A stretch of 64,000 nt of DNA. It comes from Tatumella saanichensis. GTDB lineage: Bacteria; Pseudomonadota; Gammaproteobacteria; Enterobacterales; Enterobacteriaceae. The notes below the pieces were generated by a model that was given only the letters and a program-made list of their open reading frames with translations, was not told the origin of the DNA and searched no databases. The stretch covers positions 1 to 64,000 of the forward strand of contig NZ_ATMI01000051.1 in assembly GCF_000439375.1 (NCBI RefSeq). The letters are read 5' to 3'. The position numbers were made by a program, and so were the translations under genes. Shown here in pieces: positions 1 to 9,707 of the stretch (positions are counted from its first letter, which is position 1; each line of letters opens with the position of its first letter).

Positions 1-66
1 GCCGGATGTGTAAGTGCAGCGATGCATTGAGCTAACCGGTACTAATGACCCGTGAGGCTTAACCTT
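1..66 (+). rRNA. rrl: 23S ribosomal RNA, 3' end only
   Basis: The first 66 bases match the last part of enterobacterial 23S rRNA, ending in the conserved GGCTTAACCTT. The rest of the rRNA operon lies to the left of the window. 5S rRNA and tRNA-Asp follow in the same direction, as in E. coli rrnH. Confidence 0.95.
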
Positions 67-296
67 ACAACGCCAGAGGCGTTTTGCGAGAGACGCAAGA
101 ATTTTCAGCGAGTTCCAGAATTGTTAATACAAAGAATTACGTTGTGGCCTGCGGACTAGAGTCCGAAGGATTTTGTGCTGAGACAAGGCGGCGACCAAGT
201 GATGAGAAGGAGCATACATCGGTATGTGACTGAACAGCGCGAGGGAAGCTAACGCGGTATCAGTGCAAAAGACACAGGACACAGCGAAAAAGAATT

Positions 297-416
297 TGCC
301 TGGCGGCAAGAGCGCGGTGGTCCCACCTGACCCCATGCCGAACTCAGAAGTGAAACGCCGTAGCGCCGATGGTAGTGTGGGGTCTCCCCATGCGAGAGTA
401 GGGAACTGCCAGGCAT
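297..416 (+). rRNA. rrf: 5S ribosomal RNA
   Basis: A complete 120-base 5S rRNA. It begins TGCCTGGCGGC, contains the conserved CCGAACTCAGAAGTGAAACG, and ends in GCCAGGCAT, which pairs with the 5' end. It lies about 230 bases after the 23S end, the usual spacing in an enterobacterial rrn operon. Confidence 0.97.
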
Positions 417-510
417 CCAATTAAGACCCTAGGGTCGTGACTTTCACCGTGACACGTGAAAGGTGATATACCTGAATTCAGACGTTTTCTGAAATCAGTA
501 CAGAATCGGT

Positions 511-587
511 GGAGCGGTAGTTCAGTTGGTTAGAATACCTGCCTGTCACGCAGGGGGTCGCGGGTTCGAGTCCCGTCCGTTCCGCCA
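511..587 (+). tRNA. aspU: tRNA-Asp (anticodon GTC)
   Basis: A 77-base tRNA beginning GGAGCGG and ending CCGTTCCGCCA with encoded CCA. The anticodon loop CTGTCAC gives GTC, and the T arm GGTTCGAGTCC is canonical. It closes the rrn operon like aspU after E. coli rrnH. The same 77 bases recur at 12621-12697. Confidence 0.97.
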
Positions 588-621
588 CTTAAATAAGTGC
601 ATATCCTTGATATGCTGAAAG

Positions 622-650
622 AACCGCACAGTAATGTGCGGTTTTTTTTC
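622..650 (+). terminator. Rho-independent terminator of the rrn operon
   Basis: A 9-bp perfect stem (AACCGCACA / TGTGCGGTT) with a short loop is followed by a run of eight T, just after the tRNA-Asp gene. Confidence 0.9.
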
Positions 651-919
651 GTCTGAATAAAGGTTACTGGTTAGTCTGCAAGCATGGGCCAGTGATGATG
701 AAAGCCTCGCTCTCCCCTGAACTCACCATTGCGCTCAGTAAATGATTCCGCGTAGTGGCGTCGCGGTATGTCCGGCTCTACTGGCAAGAGTTATGACGAG
801 TTCTCTGACAACGTGGTTTATCTGAGCACTATACAGGATTTGAATGTTCTATTGCTATGACTGACGGTGTCGTGGTGGGCTGGGAGAGACCTTCGGCCAA
901 GACGACCGAAGGTAGAGAG
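651..919. other. Intergenic stretch, no gene recognised
   Basis: No credible coding region is seen between the rrn terminator and the end of the sugar porter gene. A short hairpin (ACCTTCGG at 889-896 with CCGAAGGT at 905-912) just past the sugar porter stop could end that minus-strand gene, but it lacks a T run. Confidence 0.5.
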
Positions 920-2407
920 TTAAGACTGTTTATGCGCTGCTTTCTGCTTTTTCGGGTAGAAATTGCCTTCTTTTAACGACATTTCGATTTCTTCCAACGA
1001 ACGTCCTTTGGTTTCCGGTACCATAAAATAGATAAACAGGAAGCCCAGCAGGTTTAACAGTGCGTAGAACAGCATCGCTCCGCCAATACCCAGTAGATTG
1101 ACCAGTGACAGTGCTGTCGCAGTTAGGATCAGATTTGACCCCCACAACATGGCAGCATGAAGACTGGTGGCTTTTTCACGGATACCCATTGGATAGACTT
1201 CAGAGCCGACCAGCCAGCCAATAACCTGGATCCCGCCGGAGTTAAACACCATAAAAGCAAACAGGCAGATCACCACCAGCCAGCCGTACTGACCACCGTG
1301 ACTGTCGAGGATAAAGACTGTCCCCAGTAACACCAAACTGATAATCGCACCTGGCATCATCCACAGCGTCAAGGTACGGCGGCCAATACGGTCAACCAGT
1401 AACTTACCGGTAATGGTCAGGACCAAATAGATCACTGCGACCCCTAGCGCGGAGTGCAAGGCTGCGTCGCGGCTAAAGCCGGCATCAGTCAAAAAAGTAG
1501 GGGTGTAGTAGATCATCATTTCAATGCCTGACAGCTGGGTAAAGGCCGCAACACCTAGCCCGGCAATCAGTGCAGGACGTAGCCATGGTTGCTTAAGATC
1601 TTTCCAACTGGCAACCGATTTACGCTCTACTTTGTCATGCACTTTCTGGATATTACGCAATTCATGGCGTACTTCACGATCCGTTTCCCGCACCATGTTC
1701 AGGGCAACACGGGCTTCTTTGATGCGCTTTTGTCCGACCAGCCAGCGTGGGCTTTCTGGCAATGGCAGCATGCCGAACAACAAGATCAGCGCGGGGATTG
1801 CGGCGACCATAAACATGATGCGCCAAGTCCACAGGTCCTGCAAAAAGGCACCGACTAGTCCGGCAGTCAGAATACCGGTACCGATAGAGATATTAAAAAA
1901 GGTGACCAGACGACCGCGTTTATCCGGTGGGGCCAGTTCGGCAATATACACTGGGACAATCTGCGAGGCGCCTCCTACGGCGAAGCCGAGCACAATACGA
2001 GCGATCCCTAATTGAAGGGCTGAGCCGGATAAGCCGGAACCCATTACGCCAACAGCAAAAATGGCGGCGACTGTCATTACGGTATATCGGCGGCCGATGA
2101 CCCCAGATAACTTACCACATGTTAATGCACCGATGACTGCCCCAACCAGTATCGCACTTGTGACCAGCTCTTGAGCATGGCTGCTGAGGGAGAAATCGTG
2201 GGTGATTTGCAATAAGGCGCCGGAGATAATGCCGGTATCATAGCCATATAAAAATCCGGCAATAGCCGCTATACCTGATGCGGTAAGCAAAAAGGCATCG
2301 GCACTGAGAAAGCTGGCAAGCGCATTGTCAGGGGGAGTGGGCGTCGTTTCAGAGCCAGTCGTGGGTTCTGCTGAGGGGGTCTGCTTATGAGGATCTAAGT
2401 CTGTCAT
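920..2407 (-). CDS. MFS sugar porter (sugar:H+ symporter family)
   Basis: A 495-residue inner-membrane transporter of the sugar porter family (relatives include XylE, GalP, AraE), which import a sugar with a proton. A hydrophilic N-terminal extension of about 35 residues is followed by about 12 hydrophobic segments. Family signatures are visible: GFLYGYDTGIISGAL near the first helix, repeated GRR motifs after helices 2 and 8, PESPRWL before the central loop, and PETKGRSLEEIE near the C-terminus. It stands alone, and in E. coli this place next to the rrnH tRNA is taken by dkgB. A CRP-like site lies upstream. The substrate cannot be told from sequence. Confidence 0.88.
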   Translation of the reverse strand: MTDLDPHKQTPSAEPTTGSETTPTPPDNALASFLSADAFLLTASGIAAIAGFLYGYDTGIISGALLQITHDFSLSSHAQELVTSAILVGAVIGALTCGKLSGVIGRRYTVMTVAAIFAVGVMGSGLSGSALQLGIARIVLGFAVGGASQIVPVYIAELAPPDKRGRLVTFFNISIGTGILTAGLVGAFLQDLWTWRIMFMVAAIPALILLFGMLPLPESPRWLVGQKRIKEARVALNMVRETDREVRHELRNIQKVHDKVERKSVASWKDLKQPWLRPALIAGLGVAAFTQLSGIEMMIYYTPTFLTDAGFSRDAALHSALGVAVIYLVLTITGKLLVDRIGRRTLTLWMMPGAIISLVLLGTVFILDSHGGQYGWLVVICLFAFMVFNSGGIQVIGWLVGSEVYPMGIREKATSLHAAMLWGSNLILTATALSLVNLLGIGGAMLFYALLNLLGFLFIYFMVPETKGRSLEEIEMSLKEGNFYPKKQKAAHKQS

Positions 2408-2587
2408 AGTTACCCTTTATAGTGTTGATTATTGGGAAAGAGTGGTGTCCTTGCGAAAAGTAAATAAAAGCCGAATTATGGCTAAGCAGGTTCAGATAAC
2501 AGATGGATAACGCACCTCCTTTACGTGTGAAGAAAATATAGCTACCTATTTAATCTATAGCAGTGAATCGCGATTCTGTCTTATTTT

Positions 2588-2603
2588 TATGACCGACATC
2601 ACA
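2588..2603 (-). promoter_or_regulatory. Candidate CRP (cAMP receptor protein) site
   Basis: TATGA-CCGACA-TCACA matches the CRP consensus TGTGA-N6-TCACA with one mismatch. It lies about 180 bases upstream of the sugar porter start, a plausible place for catabolite control of a sugar uptake gene. No other gene begins nearby. This is a motif match only. Confidence 0.45.
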
Positions 2604-2712
2604 TTTAAACAGATAAATTCAGGGATTGATGCTGTCAGCAAAGCCATCTTTAACATAATGTTGGGGGGAGGTAAGAGGTGTATAGGGAGAGTTTTGGTGC
2701 CGGTCGTGTGAG

Positions 2713-2743
2713 TCCCCCTTACCCGCATTAGGGAGAAGGGGGA
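2713..2743 (-). terminator. Hairpin after tauD
   Basis: TCCCCCTT pairs with AAGGGGGA around a 15-base loop just past the tauD stop. There is no T run on the minus strand, so intrinsic termination is uncertain. The rest of the 2408-2749 gap holds only the sugar porter leader and the CRP-like site. Confidence 0.35.
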
Positions 2744-2749
2744 GCTGAG

Positions 2750-3592
2750 TCAGGCTTTCGGTCCGCTAGGGCGATCACCGATAATGGTTGCTCTATGCAT
2801 TATACGGCGCTGTGGTCGATAATCATCGCAGGCATAATGCTGAGTAATACGGTTGTCCCAGATGGCGACATCATATTGTTGCCAGTGCCAACGTACGCAA
2901 AACTCAGGCTTAGTACTGCGTGTAAAGAGAAAATCTAGCAAGGCACGGCTTTCATCCTCTTCCAGTTCGACAATTTTTCGAGTGAAACCGGCTGAAACGA
3001 ATAATCCTTTCTCCCCAGTTTCCGGATGAACCCGTACCACCGGATGGATAACCGGGGGATTCAGTTCTTTGGCGCGGGCAAAGCGTGCCGCATCCTCTGC
3101 TGTGGTGGCGAAGCGACTGACCGGAAATGAGAGGCTGATATCGTGTTCAGCATGCAGACCGTCAATCAGTGTTTTTAGCGGCGCGGATAACGACTGATAA
3201 GCGGCACTGCAACTGGCCCACAGGGTATCTCCGCCATACTCCGGCACCTGACGGGCGCTGAGTACTGAGGCCAGTGGTGGAGTTTGTGAAAAGGTGACAT
3301 CAGTGTGCCAGAGTGCGTTATCCCGTAAATCGTTAAGATCCGTATCCAACACCATAATTTCTGGATGATCCGCTGATGCCGGATAAATAGGGTGGATATG
3401 TAGCTCTCCGAAACTACGGGCCAGTTGCGCTTGGCGTGCCGGAGTCAGCGGTTGATTACGAAAAAAAATCACCTGATGCTGCCGTAACAGTTCCCGGATC
3501 TGTTCTGTCTGTTCAGGACTGAGTGGCTGAGTTAAATCGACTCCCGATATTTCAGCGCCTAGGGCACTGGCAAGACGTCTCACTTCAGGCAT
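2750..3592 (-). CDS. tauD: Taurine dioxygenase TauD
   Basis: A 280-residue Fe(II)/2-oxoglutarate-dependent dioxygenase that oxidises taurine to sulfite and aminoacetaldehyde, releasing sulfur for growth. The iron ligands His96 and Asp98 (WHTDVTF) and the distal His in QHYACDDYRPQRRIMHRA are present, with the 2-oxoglutarate-binding Arg in the same C-terminal block. Length fits E. coli TauD (283). The ATG at 3592 is chosen because it aligns with the family N-terminus and gives an 8-base overlap with the end of tauC; an upstream in-frame start would bury 48 bases in tauC. Last gene of tauABCD. Confidence 0.95.
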   Translation of the reverse strand: MPEVRRLASALGAEISGVDLTQPLSPEQTEQIRELLRQHQVIFFRNQPLTPARQAQLARSFGELHIHPIYPASADHPEIMVLDTDLNDLRDNALWHTDVTFSQTPPLASVLSARQVPEYGGDTLWASCSAAYQSLSAPLKTLIDGLHAEHDISLSFPVSRFATTAEDAARFARAKELNPPVIHPVVRVHPETGEKGLFVSAGFTRKIVELEEDESRALLDFLFTRSTKPEFCVRWHWQQYDVAIWDNRITQHYACDDYRPQRRIMHRATIIGDRPSGPKA

Positions 3593-4424
3593 TGTGTAGA
3601 CTCCAACTGACGAAATGTTTCTGTAATTGGCGCAGACCAAATTCGATAATTAGGGCGATCCCCGCGATCAAGATGATCCCTGCGACGACGATCTCTGTGG
3701 ACAGGTATTGTGCGGCAGATTCCACCATAAAACCTAACCCTCGGTTAGCGGCAATTAACTCTGCAGCCACCAGTGTTGACCAGCCGACACCCAGAGCAAT
3801 TCTCAGTCCGGTCAAGAGATCAGGCAATATGGCGGGCAGGATCACCATACGGATCACCTGCCAGTAGCTGGCCCCCAGACAACGTACGACCTGAATACGG
3901 TTCTGGTCGACACGACGCACTGCTTTAGATGCGGAGATCACCAGCGGGGCGAATATGGCGAGGTAAATCAACAAAATTTTAGAAACTTCGCCAATTCCGA
4001 ACCAAATAACAATCAATGGTAGGTAGGCAAGGGGGGGGACCGGCCGATAAAAATCGATCAACGGATCGACGACGGCTTTGGCAACACGGTTTAGTCCCAT
4101 AATAATGCCAAGTGGGATCGCGGTGATCAGTGCAAAGACCAACGCGGTGAGGATACGCAACAGGCTGGCTTCAATATGCTGGCCGAGAGTCATATCCAGG
4201 TAGCCCTGGTGCCAGAGGCTATCAAAGGCTTTCAATAACTGTGGTAGGGTGGGAAAGAATAATGGATTAATCCAGCCGGCATAAGGTGCGACCACCCATA
4301 GCAGGCCGATGACCCCAACCGTACACCAAGAGATTAGCGTCGGATGTTCGGTAATACGAAAGGGTTTCTGCGGCTGGCGGGGTTTACCGGCTGAGTTTAC
4401 CTGTTCGATCGCGCGGTTAGTCAT
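3585..4424 (-). CDS. tauC: Taurine ABC transporter permease TauC
   Basis: A 279-residue inner-membrane permease of the nitrate/sulfonate/taurine ABC family. It has about six hydrophobic segments and the permease signature around RPVPPLAYLPL and GVGWSTLVAAELIAA, both almost identical to E. coli TauC. The ATG at 4424 follows a strong GGAGG and overlaps the end of tauB by 8 bases, so the longer upstream in-frame start is rejected. With TauA and TauB it imports taurine. Confidence 0.95.
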   Translation of the reverse strand: MTNRAIEQVNSAGKPRQPQKPFRITEHPTLISWCTVGVIGLLWVVAPYAGWINPLFFPTLPQLLKAFDSLWHQGYLDMTLGQHIEASLLRILTALVFALITAIPLGIIMGLNRVAKAVVDPLIDFYRPVPPLAYLPLIVIWFGIGEVSKILLIYLAIFAPLVISASKAVRRVDQNRIQVVRCLGASYWQVIRMVILPAILPDLLTGLRIALGVGWSTLVAAELIAANRGLGFMVESAAQYLSTEIVVAGIILIAGIALIIEFGLRQLQKHFVSWSLHNA

Positions 4425-5196
4425 GATCTTCCTCCAGTAGCAGATCGAGGATCTGCTGACGCTGCTGCGCAAATTCGGGATCAGCTTTCAGGGTTCTGAC
4501 ACTCTCTCCCTGGCGGAAACGTTGAGAAAATTGCGGGCTATATTGTCCCGTTACCTGTAGCGGAGGCCCTTTTAGCACATACAGTGAGCTGGCCAGTAAT
4601 AAGCCTTCATCGACGCTGTGTGTGATTAACAGCACGCCCACCCCGGTCTCTTTCCAGATACGTAACAGTAACTGCTGCATTTTTTCCCGGGTCAGCGCAT
4701 CCAATGCGCCAAAAGGCTCATCCAGCAATATGAAGTCAGGCTGAACCGCCAGACCCCGAGCGAGTCCCAGTCGTTGGCGTTGACCCCCAGAAAGCTGATG
4801 GACAGGCCGTAGTGCATGTTCCCCCAGCCCGACCAGATCCAGATAATGCTGTGCTTTGCTGCGCCGAAGTTGTTTACCGAGACCCCGGATACGCAATCCC
4901 AAAGCGACATTATCGATAGCATTCAACCATGGCATCAGCGCATCATCTTGGAAAACTACGGCCCGCTGTTTGGACGGCTTGGTCAGTAACTGCTGATCGA
5001 GGGTGATTTCTCCGTGATCGGGTGCTTTAAAACCCGCAATGATGTTTAAAATCGTTGATTTTCCGCACCCGGATGAGCCAAGTAACACGGTTATTTTTCC
5101 CTGTTCCAGGTGCAGAGAAAAATCCTCAACCACCGGCAGACGCTGAGCTCCGCGGCTATAGGCAAGGCTAATATGATTAGCGGATAAAACACTCAT
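4417..5196 (-). CDS. tauB: Taurine ABC transporter ATPase TauB
   Basis: A 259-residue ABC ATPase that powers taurine uptake. Walker A GSSGCGKST is at residues 40-48, the signature LSGGQ at 135-139 and Walker B ILLDEP with catalytic Glu160. Length fits E. coli TauB (255). It lies 9 bases after tauA and overlaps tauC by 8 bases, so the four tau genes form one operon. Confidence 0.95.
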   Translation of the reverse strand: MSVLSANHISLAYSRGAQRLPVVEDFSLHLEQGKITVLLGSSGCGKSTILNIIAGFKAPDHGEITLDQQLLTKPSKQRAVVFQDDALMPWLNAIDNVALGLRIRGLGKQLRRSKAQHYLDLVGLGEHALRPVHQLSGGQRQRLGLARGLAVQPDFILLDEPFGALDALTREKMQQLLLRIWKETGVGVLLITHSVDEGLLLASSLYVLKGPPLQVTGQYSPQFSQRFRQGESVRTLKADPEFAQQRQQILDLLLEEDHD

Positions 5197-5205
5197 AGCC
5201 TGTCC

Positions 5206-6198
5206 TTAAGGTGCAGAGGAGGGAATAAAGCGGCTGCTAACATAGGGACTGTAGTCTGTCAGGACGCTGGGAATACGCTTTTGCTGGAAGAGAAACGCCG
5301 CGGTGTCTGCAGTGGCTTTCGCGGTTCCGCCCCCTAGAAATTCAGGACTGACCTGAGCCTGAGCATTAGGATAACGGTTACCGGCGATAAGCCCTGCGAC
5401 ATCAGCAGGTGTGACGCCGGTTAATTTTGCGGTTTCAGTGGCATAAGTACTGTCTTGTGCCCATTTTTCAGGGTGCTGACGGTATTCATCGAAGCTGCCC
5501 AAGGTCACCGCAGCAAACTTTTTCAGAACTTCTGGATGCTTTTCCGCAAAATCTTTGCGGGCAACCCAAACCTCGAAGGTTGGATGTCCCCACTGACCGA
5601 CTTGAGCGGCATCGGTCAGCACGGTGCCGGATTTCTTAATTTCACTTAGGGCAGGTGACCAGACAAAAGCCCCGTCAATGTCGCCACGTCGCCAAGCTGC
5701 GGCAATTTCCAGTGGTTGTAAGTTAACGATATTGACCTCTTTCTCCGGAATGCCCCAATGTTTCAGCGCACCCAATAAGCTGAAATGTGAGGTAGAGACA
5801 AACGGCGTCGCCAGTGTTTTACCTTTCAGATCGGCGTAGCTTTTAATGCCGCTACCGTTACGTACCACCAGAGCTTCTGAAGATTGGATCTGATCGGCCA
5901 CCAAGAATGCGACTAAGGGTGCGCCCCGGGAGGCTGCGGCGGCAAAGGGACTCGAACCGAGATCACCTATCTGGATCGCCCCTGACACCAGTGCCGCGAC
6001 GACCCCAGGACCACTGTCAAAGCGGCGCCAATCCAGAGGCTGGCCAATCTCTTTCTGATAAGTGCCGTTGGCTTGCGGGACTTTGGATGGATCGACACCG
6101 GTCTGATAACCGATCGTAATTGTTTCAGCCTGTGCTGAAAGGGATAACACTAAGGCACTGAGTGCCAATACGATTTTTCCACTATGCTGCATCGCCAT
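5206..6198 (-). CDS. tauA: Taurine-binding periplasmic protein TauA
   Basis: A 330-residue periplasmic substrate-binding protein. It has a Sec signal peptide of about 24 residues (charged start, hydrophobic core, cleavage after SAQA) and then ETITIGYQTGVDPSKV, the typical start of the mature TauA/SsuA fold. First gene of tauABCD. In E. coli tau genes are activated by Cbl and CysB under sulfate starvation. The 126-base A+T-rich gap to yafC is where that control would act here, but no site is clear enough to call. Confidence 0.94.
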   Translation of the reverse strand: MAMQHSGKIVLALSALVLSLSAQAETITIGYQTGVDPSKVPQANGTYQKEIGQPLDWRRFDSGPGVVAALVSGAIQIGDLGSSPFAAAASRGAPLVAFLVADQIQSSEALVVRNGSGIKSYADLKGKTLATPFVSTSHFSLLGALKHWGIPEKEVNIVNLQPLEIAAAWRRGDIDGAFVWSPALSEIKKSGTVLTDAAQVGQWGHPTFEVWVARKDFAEKHPEVLKKFAAVTLGSFDEYRQHPEKWAQDSTYATETAKLTGVTPADVAGLIAGNRYPNAQAQVSPEFLGGGTAKATADTAAFLFQQKRIPSVLTDYSPYVSSRFIPSSAP

Positions 6199-6324
6199 TC
6201 TCCCGAATAAAAAACTGATGCTAAGGGGGAAGATGGCGACTGAGAAATAACCAATCTGACATTGATAGACATTATTGATATAACAAAATGATATTAATAT
6301 ATCAGTAGCTTATGTGAAAAATAG

Positions 6325-7230
6325 CTAAGTGAGATGGGGCGGTGTTTTCGCCAGCTTTTGGCTGATAAAGTCAATAAATGCTCGGATGCGATGACTGACG
6401 ACATTATCGCTGTAATAGACTGCGTTAACTGGGATACCTACCGGGATCACTTTTTCAGTCAGTAGGTTAACCAGTCGACCAGCGGCAATATCTTCATCCA
6501 CCATAAAATCTGACAGGCTGGCGATACCGTTACCCTGCAGGCAGAGTTGTTTTAACGTTTCTCCGCTATTGGCGCTCAGGGTAGGGGTGATAGATAACAA
6601 CTCTCCGTCGTCCCCCTGCAGTGGCCATTGGTTGAGTGTGGCCGGTTCACTGAAACCGAGGCAATGATGTCGGGCCAGTGCAGCGACAGTCTCTGGGGTG
6701 CCGTAACGGCTCACATACTCTGGGGAAGCTACCTGTCGACGATAACTGGTCAGCAGCAGCCGAGCACGTAGCGTGGAGTCACTGAGCGTGCCGGCGTGTA
6801 TCGCGATATCGACTTTACGATCAATAAGATTGATAAAGGTTTCAGAAGAACAGAGTGATAGCGTGATCTGTGGATAGCAATCGCGGAACGGTCGGATCAA
6901 CGGCGTCAGCAAATGCAGCATCACCGGGGTGGCAGCATCTATTTTAAGCAGCCCTGAAGGGGCATTACGGCTATTTAATAATTGCTCTTCGGCGGCATTC
7001 ATCTGCTGCAGGATAGCTCGAGCCTGTTGATAATAGCCTTCGCCTTCCGGGGTAAGACGGAACTGCCGGGTGGTACGATCCATCAGACTGATAGCGAATT
7101 TATTTTCCAGCCTTTTGACACCGCGACTGACTGCCGAGGTGGCCATATTTAGGCGGTCGGCGGCAAGACTGAAACTGCCGCTTTCTACCACCGTCACGAA
7201 AATCAGTAATTCTTCTGATGTGGCTTTCAA
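6325..7230 (-). CDS. yafC: LysR-type transcriptional regulator YafC
   Basis: A 301-residue LysR-family regulator with an N-terminal winged helix-turn-helix (residues about 5-63, [19 protein letters not shown]) and a periplasmic-binding-like effector domain. It is similar along its length to E. coli YafC, including the starts MKATSEEL and [10 protein letters not shown], and keeps the yafC-yafD divergent arrangement. The YafC effector is not known. It lies directly upstream of tauA on the same strand, so readthrough or a role in tau control is possible but is inference. Confidence 0.9.
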   Translation of the reverse strand: MKATSEELLIFVTVVESGSFSLAADRLNMATSAVSRGVKRLENKFAISLMDRTTRQFRLTPEGEGYYQQARAILQQMNAAEEQLLNSRNAPSGLLKIDAATPVMLHLLTPLIRPFRDCYPQITLSLCSSETFINLIDRKVDIAIHAGTLSDSTLRARLLLTSYRRQVASPEYVSRYGTPETVAALARHHCLGFSEPATLNQWPLQGDDGELLSITPTLSANSGETLKQLCLQGNGIASLSDFMVDEDIAAGRLVNLLTEKVIPVGIPVNAVYYSDNVVSHRIRAFIDFISQKLAKTPPHLT

Positions 7231-7404
7231 CGATCAATCCTTTTCGTGCAATAAAAACAGAGGTCGGGCTATTTAAACATGCGGATCTGCAAGCGTATAT
7301 TGTAAAAAGAAGGAAAGAAAGGAACTGTCAGGGATCCTGCTGTCTTAGGATTGATAAGAGTACTATCATAAAGACTGTTTATTTCTGGGAGTATCAGAAG
7401 CCAG

Positions 7405-8190
7405 GTGCGTAAAAAAACTTATGCCATGCGATACCGTGCGGGTCAGCCTGTAGAGCGAATCTTTGCTCCGGACCTGCTGTTACCTGCCAGCCATGTCCTG
7501 CCAGGCGGTATTGAGTTACCGGACTATCAGACACTGAAGGTGCTGGTCTGGAATATCTTCAAACAACAACGGGATGATTGGCAATCTGTATTGCGCGGGT
7601 TTGGACGAGACAGTCATCTGGTGTTACTGCAAGAGGCGCAGACCACGCCGGAACTGGTCAGTTTTGCTACCCGCCACTATCTGTCTGCCGACCAAGTGCC
7701 CGCTTTTGTGCTGCCTCAGCATCCCTCGGGTGTAATGACTCTGGCGGCGACCCGCGCCATCTATTGTTGCCCATTGCGGGAAAAAGAGCCGTTACTGCGA
7801 TTGGCAAAATCAGCGTTGGTCACGGTTTACCCTATGCCGGACGGTCAGTTTCTGATGGCCGTCAATATCCATGCGGTCAATTTTAGTTTGGGGATTGATG
7901 TATACCGTAAACAGTTGGACGTCGTCGGCGAGCAGATCAGGCACCATAAAGGACCGGTGCTAATGGCGGGGGATTTCAATGCTTGGAGCCGACAGCGGAT
8001 GCATGTGATGTATCAGTTTATGCGCCAGCTCAAACTTCGAGAGGTGATCTTTCCTCAGGATCACCGGCGTAAAGCATTCGGTAAGCCGTTGGACTTTATC
8101 TTTTACCGAGACTTGTGTGTCGAGAAGGCTACCGTGCTGGAGACAACTGCTTCAGATCATAATCCGTTGCTGGCGGAATTTTCGTTTTGA
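7405..8190 (+). CDS. yafD: Endonuclease/exonuclease/phosphatase family protein YafD
   Basis: A 261-residue protein of the EEP (DNase I-like) fold. Visible metal and catalytic motifs are [13 protein letters not shown] and SDHNPLL near the C-terminus. It aligns throughout with E. coli YafD. The start is GTG at 7405, giving [15 protein letters not shown], the same N-terminus as E. coli, which also uses GTG. It is divergent from yafC. Cellular role is not well defined. yafE, which follows yafD in E. coli, is absent. Confidence 0.92.
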   Translation: MRKKTYAMRYRAGQPVERIFAPDLLLPASHVLPGGIELPDYQTLKVLVWNIFKQQRDDWQSVLRGFGRDSHLVLLQEAQTTPELVSFATRHYLSADQVPAFVLPQHPSGVMTLAATRAIYCCPLREKEPLLRLAKSALVTVYPMPDGQFLMAVNIHAVNFSLGIDVYRKQLDVVGEQIRHHKGPVLMAGDFNAWSRQRMHVMYQFMRQLKLREVIFPQDHRRKAFGKPLDFIFYRDLCVEKATVLETTASDHNPLLAEFSF

Positions 8191-8200
8191 CCCCAATAAA

Positions 8201-8231
8201 AAAACGGGCTGATCCTCATCAGCCCGTTTTT
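8201..8231 (+). terminator. Bidirectional terminator between yafD and mltD
   Basis: An inverted repeat, AAAACGGGCTGAT with ATCAGCCCGTTTT, is flanked by A and T runs, so it can end transcription from both converging genes. Confidence 0.9.
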
Positions 8232-8245
8232 ATCCGGAGAAACTG

Positions 8246-9631
8246 TTAGCTGTTATTCACAAACAGCGTCAGTTTGTCTCCAGGACGGATATCACGCTCA
8301 TCCGTTAACAGTGCGTTCCAGCGCCTGACATCCCTGATGTTGACACCATGCCGTGCGGCAATGCTGGAAAGAGAATCACCCTTGCGAACCTGGTAGGTGA
8401 TACTGTTTCCATTATCGGCCAGCTGACTTACTGTCGCCTCACCGGTACTCAACTTCAGAACCTGTCCCGCTTTGAGACCCGCACCGCGTAAGTCGTTAAA
8501 CGAGCGTAGCGCTGCCACGCTGATACCGGTTTTAGCCGCTACCCCAGAGAGGGTATCCCCGGAGCGGACTTTATAACTGCGGGACAGCGTCCCTGTGTTA
8601 TCCGCCATCAGCTCAGGCTGGATCGCCTGAATATCCGTTGACGCCAGCGAACGTTTTAGCTGTGCAACATGGGCCACTGGCACCATTATATACTGAGGTC
8701 CTTGGATCCCTTTTGGTGCTGTTGCTCCACGCTTATAGCCGGCATTGAAGCTTTTTAGGCTAGAGACCGAAATCCCCGCCATCTCTGCGGCCTGCGTCAG
8801 TTTGATCTGCTGGCCAACTTCAACCCGTGCTAAAGCACGGCTTTCGTCAGGTGTCGGTAATCGAACGCCATAACGGGTGTTGTTTTTCAAGATCTGACTC
8901 AGTGCCAGCATCTTAGGGATGTAGACAGCGGTTTCTTTCGGTAGAGAAAGATCCCAGAAATCTGTCGGTTTCCCTCGCGCCTTATTGCGTTTAATCGCTT
9001 TCAGGACCGTCCCTTCACCGCTGTTGTAGGCGGCAACGGTTAACAGCCAGTCACCGTTAAACATGCGGTTTAGGCGCTGCAACATATTCAGGGCTACCCG
9101 GGTAGAGGCCACTACATCACGTCGCCCGTCATACCACTGGTTTTGTTTCAGCCCGTAGTTTTTACCCGTACTGCCGACAATCTGCCAGATACCTGCGGCA
9201 TTGGCCGCCGAGGTCGCGTGCGGGTTAAAAGCGCTCTCCACTATGGGTAGCAGTACCAGTTCCATCGGCATTTTACGTTTCTGTATTTCACCGACTATCC
9301 AGTACATGTACGGTTCTGCCCGTAATGTTACATCGTGGAGATAGCTCTTATTACTTAGGTACTTATTTCGTTGTTCACGGATTCTCGCATTGTCCGGAAT
9401 CCCCATCTTCAACTCGTCGCTAATGGTCGCCCAGAGATTAGTGTCTTCTGCGAGGCCGGTTCCATCATCCTGCCATCGCGGCGACAACAATCGGTCTCCG
9501 TAGCGTCCATTTTGTCCCTGACCAGCTGAAGACAGACTCTGTGCATGCTGAACCGGTACGTCTGCATCTTTCCCTGACGCCTGACATCCCACCAGCAAGA
9601 CTGAGGCGAATAGGATCGCTTTAGCCTTCAT
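8246..9631 (-). CDS. mltD: Membrane-bound lytic murein transglycosylase D
   Basis: A 461-residue lipoprotein that cleaves peptidoglycan glycan strands to 1,6-anhydromuropeptides. The lipobox LVGC (Cys16) follows a short hydrophobic signal. The SLT domain has catalytic Glu132 in IVESAFNP and the motifs AAGIWQIVGSTGKNYGL and AYNSGEGTV. Two clear LysM cell-wall-binding repeats follow at about 352-394 and 412-457, and a degenerate LysM-like stretch lies near 270-317. Size fits E. coli MltD. It lies downstream of gloB on the same strand, as in E. coli. Confidence 0.95.
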   Translation of the reverse strand: MKAKAILFASVLLVGCQASGKDADVPVQHAQSLSSAGQGQNGRYGDRLLSPRWQDDGTGLAEDTNLWATISDELKMGIPDNARIREQRNKYLSNKSYLHDVTLRAEPYMYWIVGEIQKRKMPMELVLLPIVESAFNPHATSAANAAGIWQIVGSTGKNYGLKQNQWYDGRRDVVASTRVALNMLQRLNRMFNGDWLLTVAAYNSGEGTVLKAIKRNKARGKPTDFWDLSLPKETAVYIPKMLALSQILKNNTRYGVRLPTPDESRALARVEVGQQIKLTQAAEMAGISVSSLKSFNAGYKRGATAPKGIQGPQYIMVPVAHVAQLKRSLASTDIQAIQPELMADNTGTLSRSYKVRSGDTLSGVAAKTGISVAALRSFNDLRGAGLKAGQVLKLSTGEATVSQLADNGNSITYQVRKGDSLSSIAARHGVNIRDVRRWNALLTDERDIRPGDKLTLFVNNS

Positions 9632-9707
9632 GTATGTGTCATCATTGGTAGTAGATTAAAAGACGAGCAATGATACGTTACCGTGCCGGACAACACAATA
9701 AAAAATG

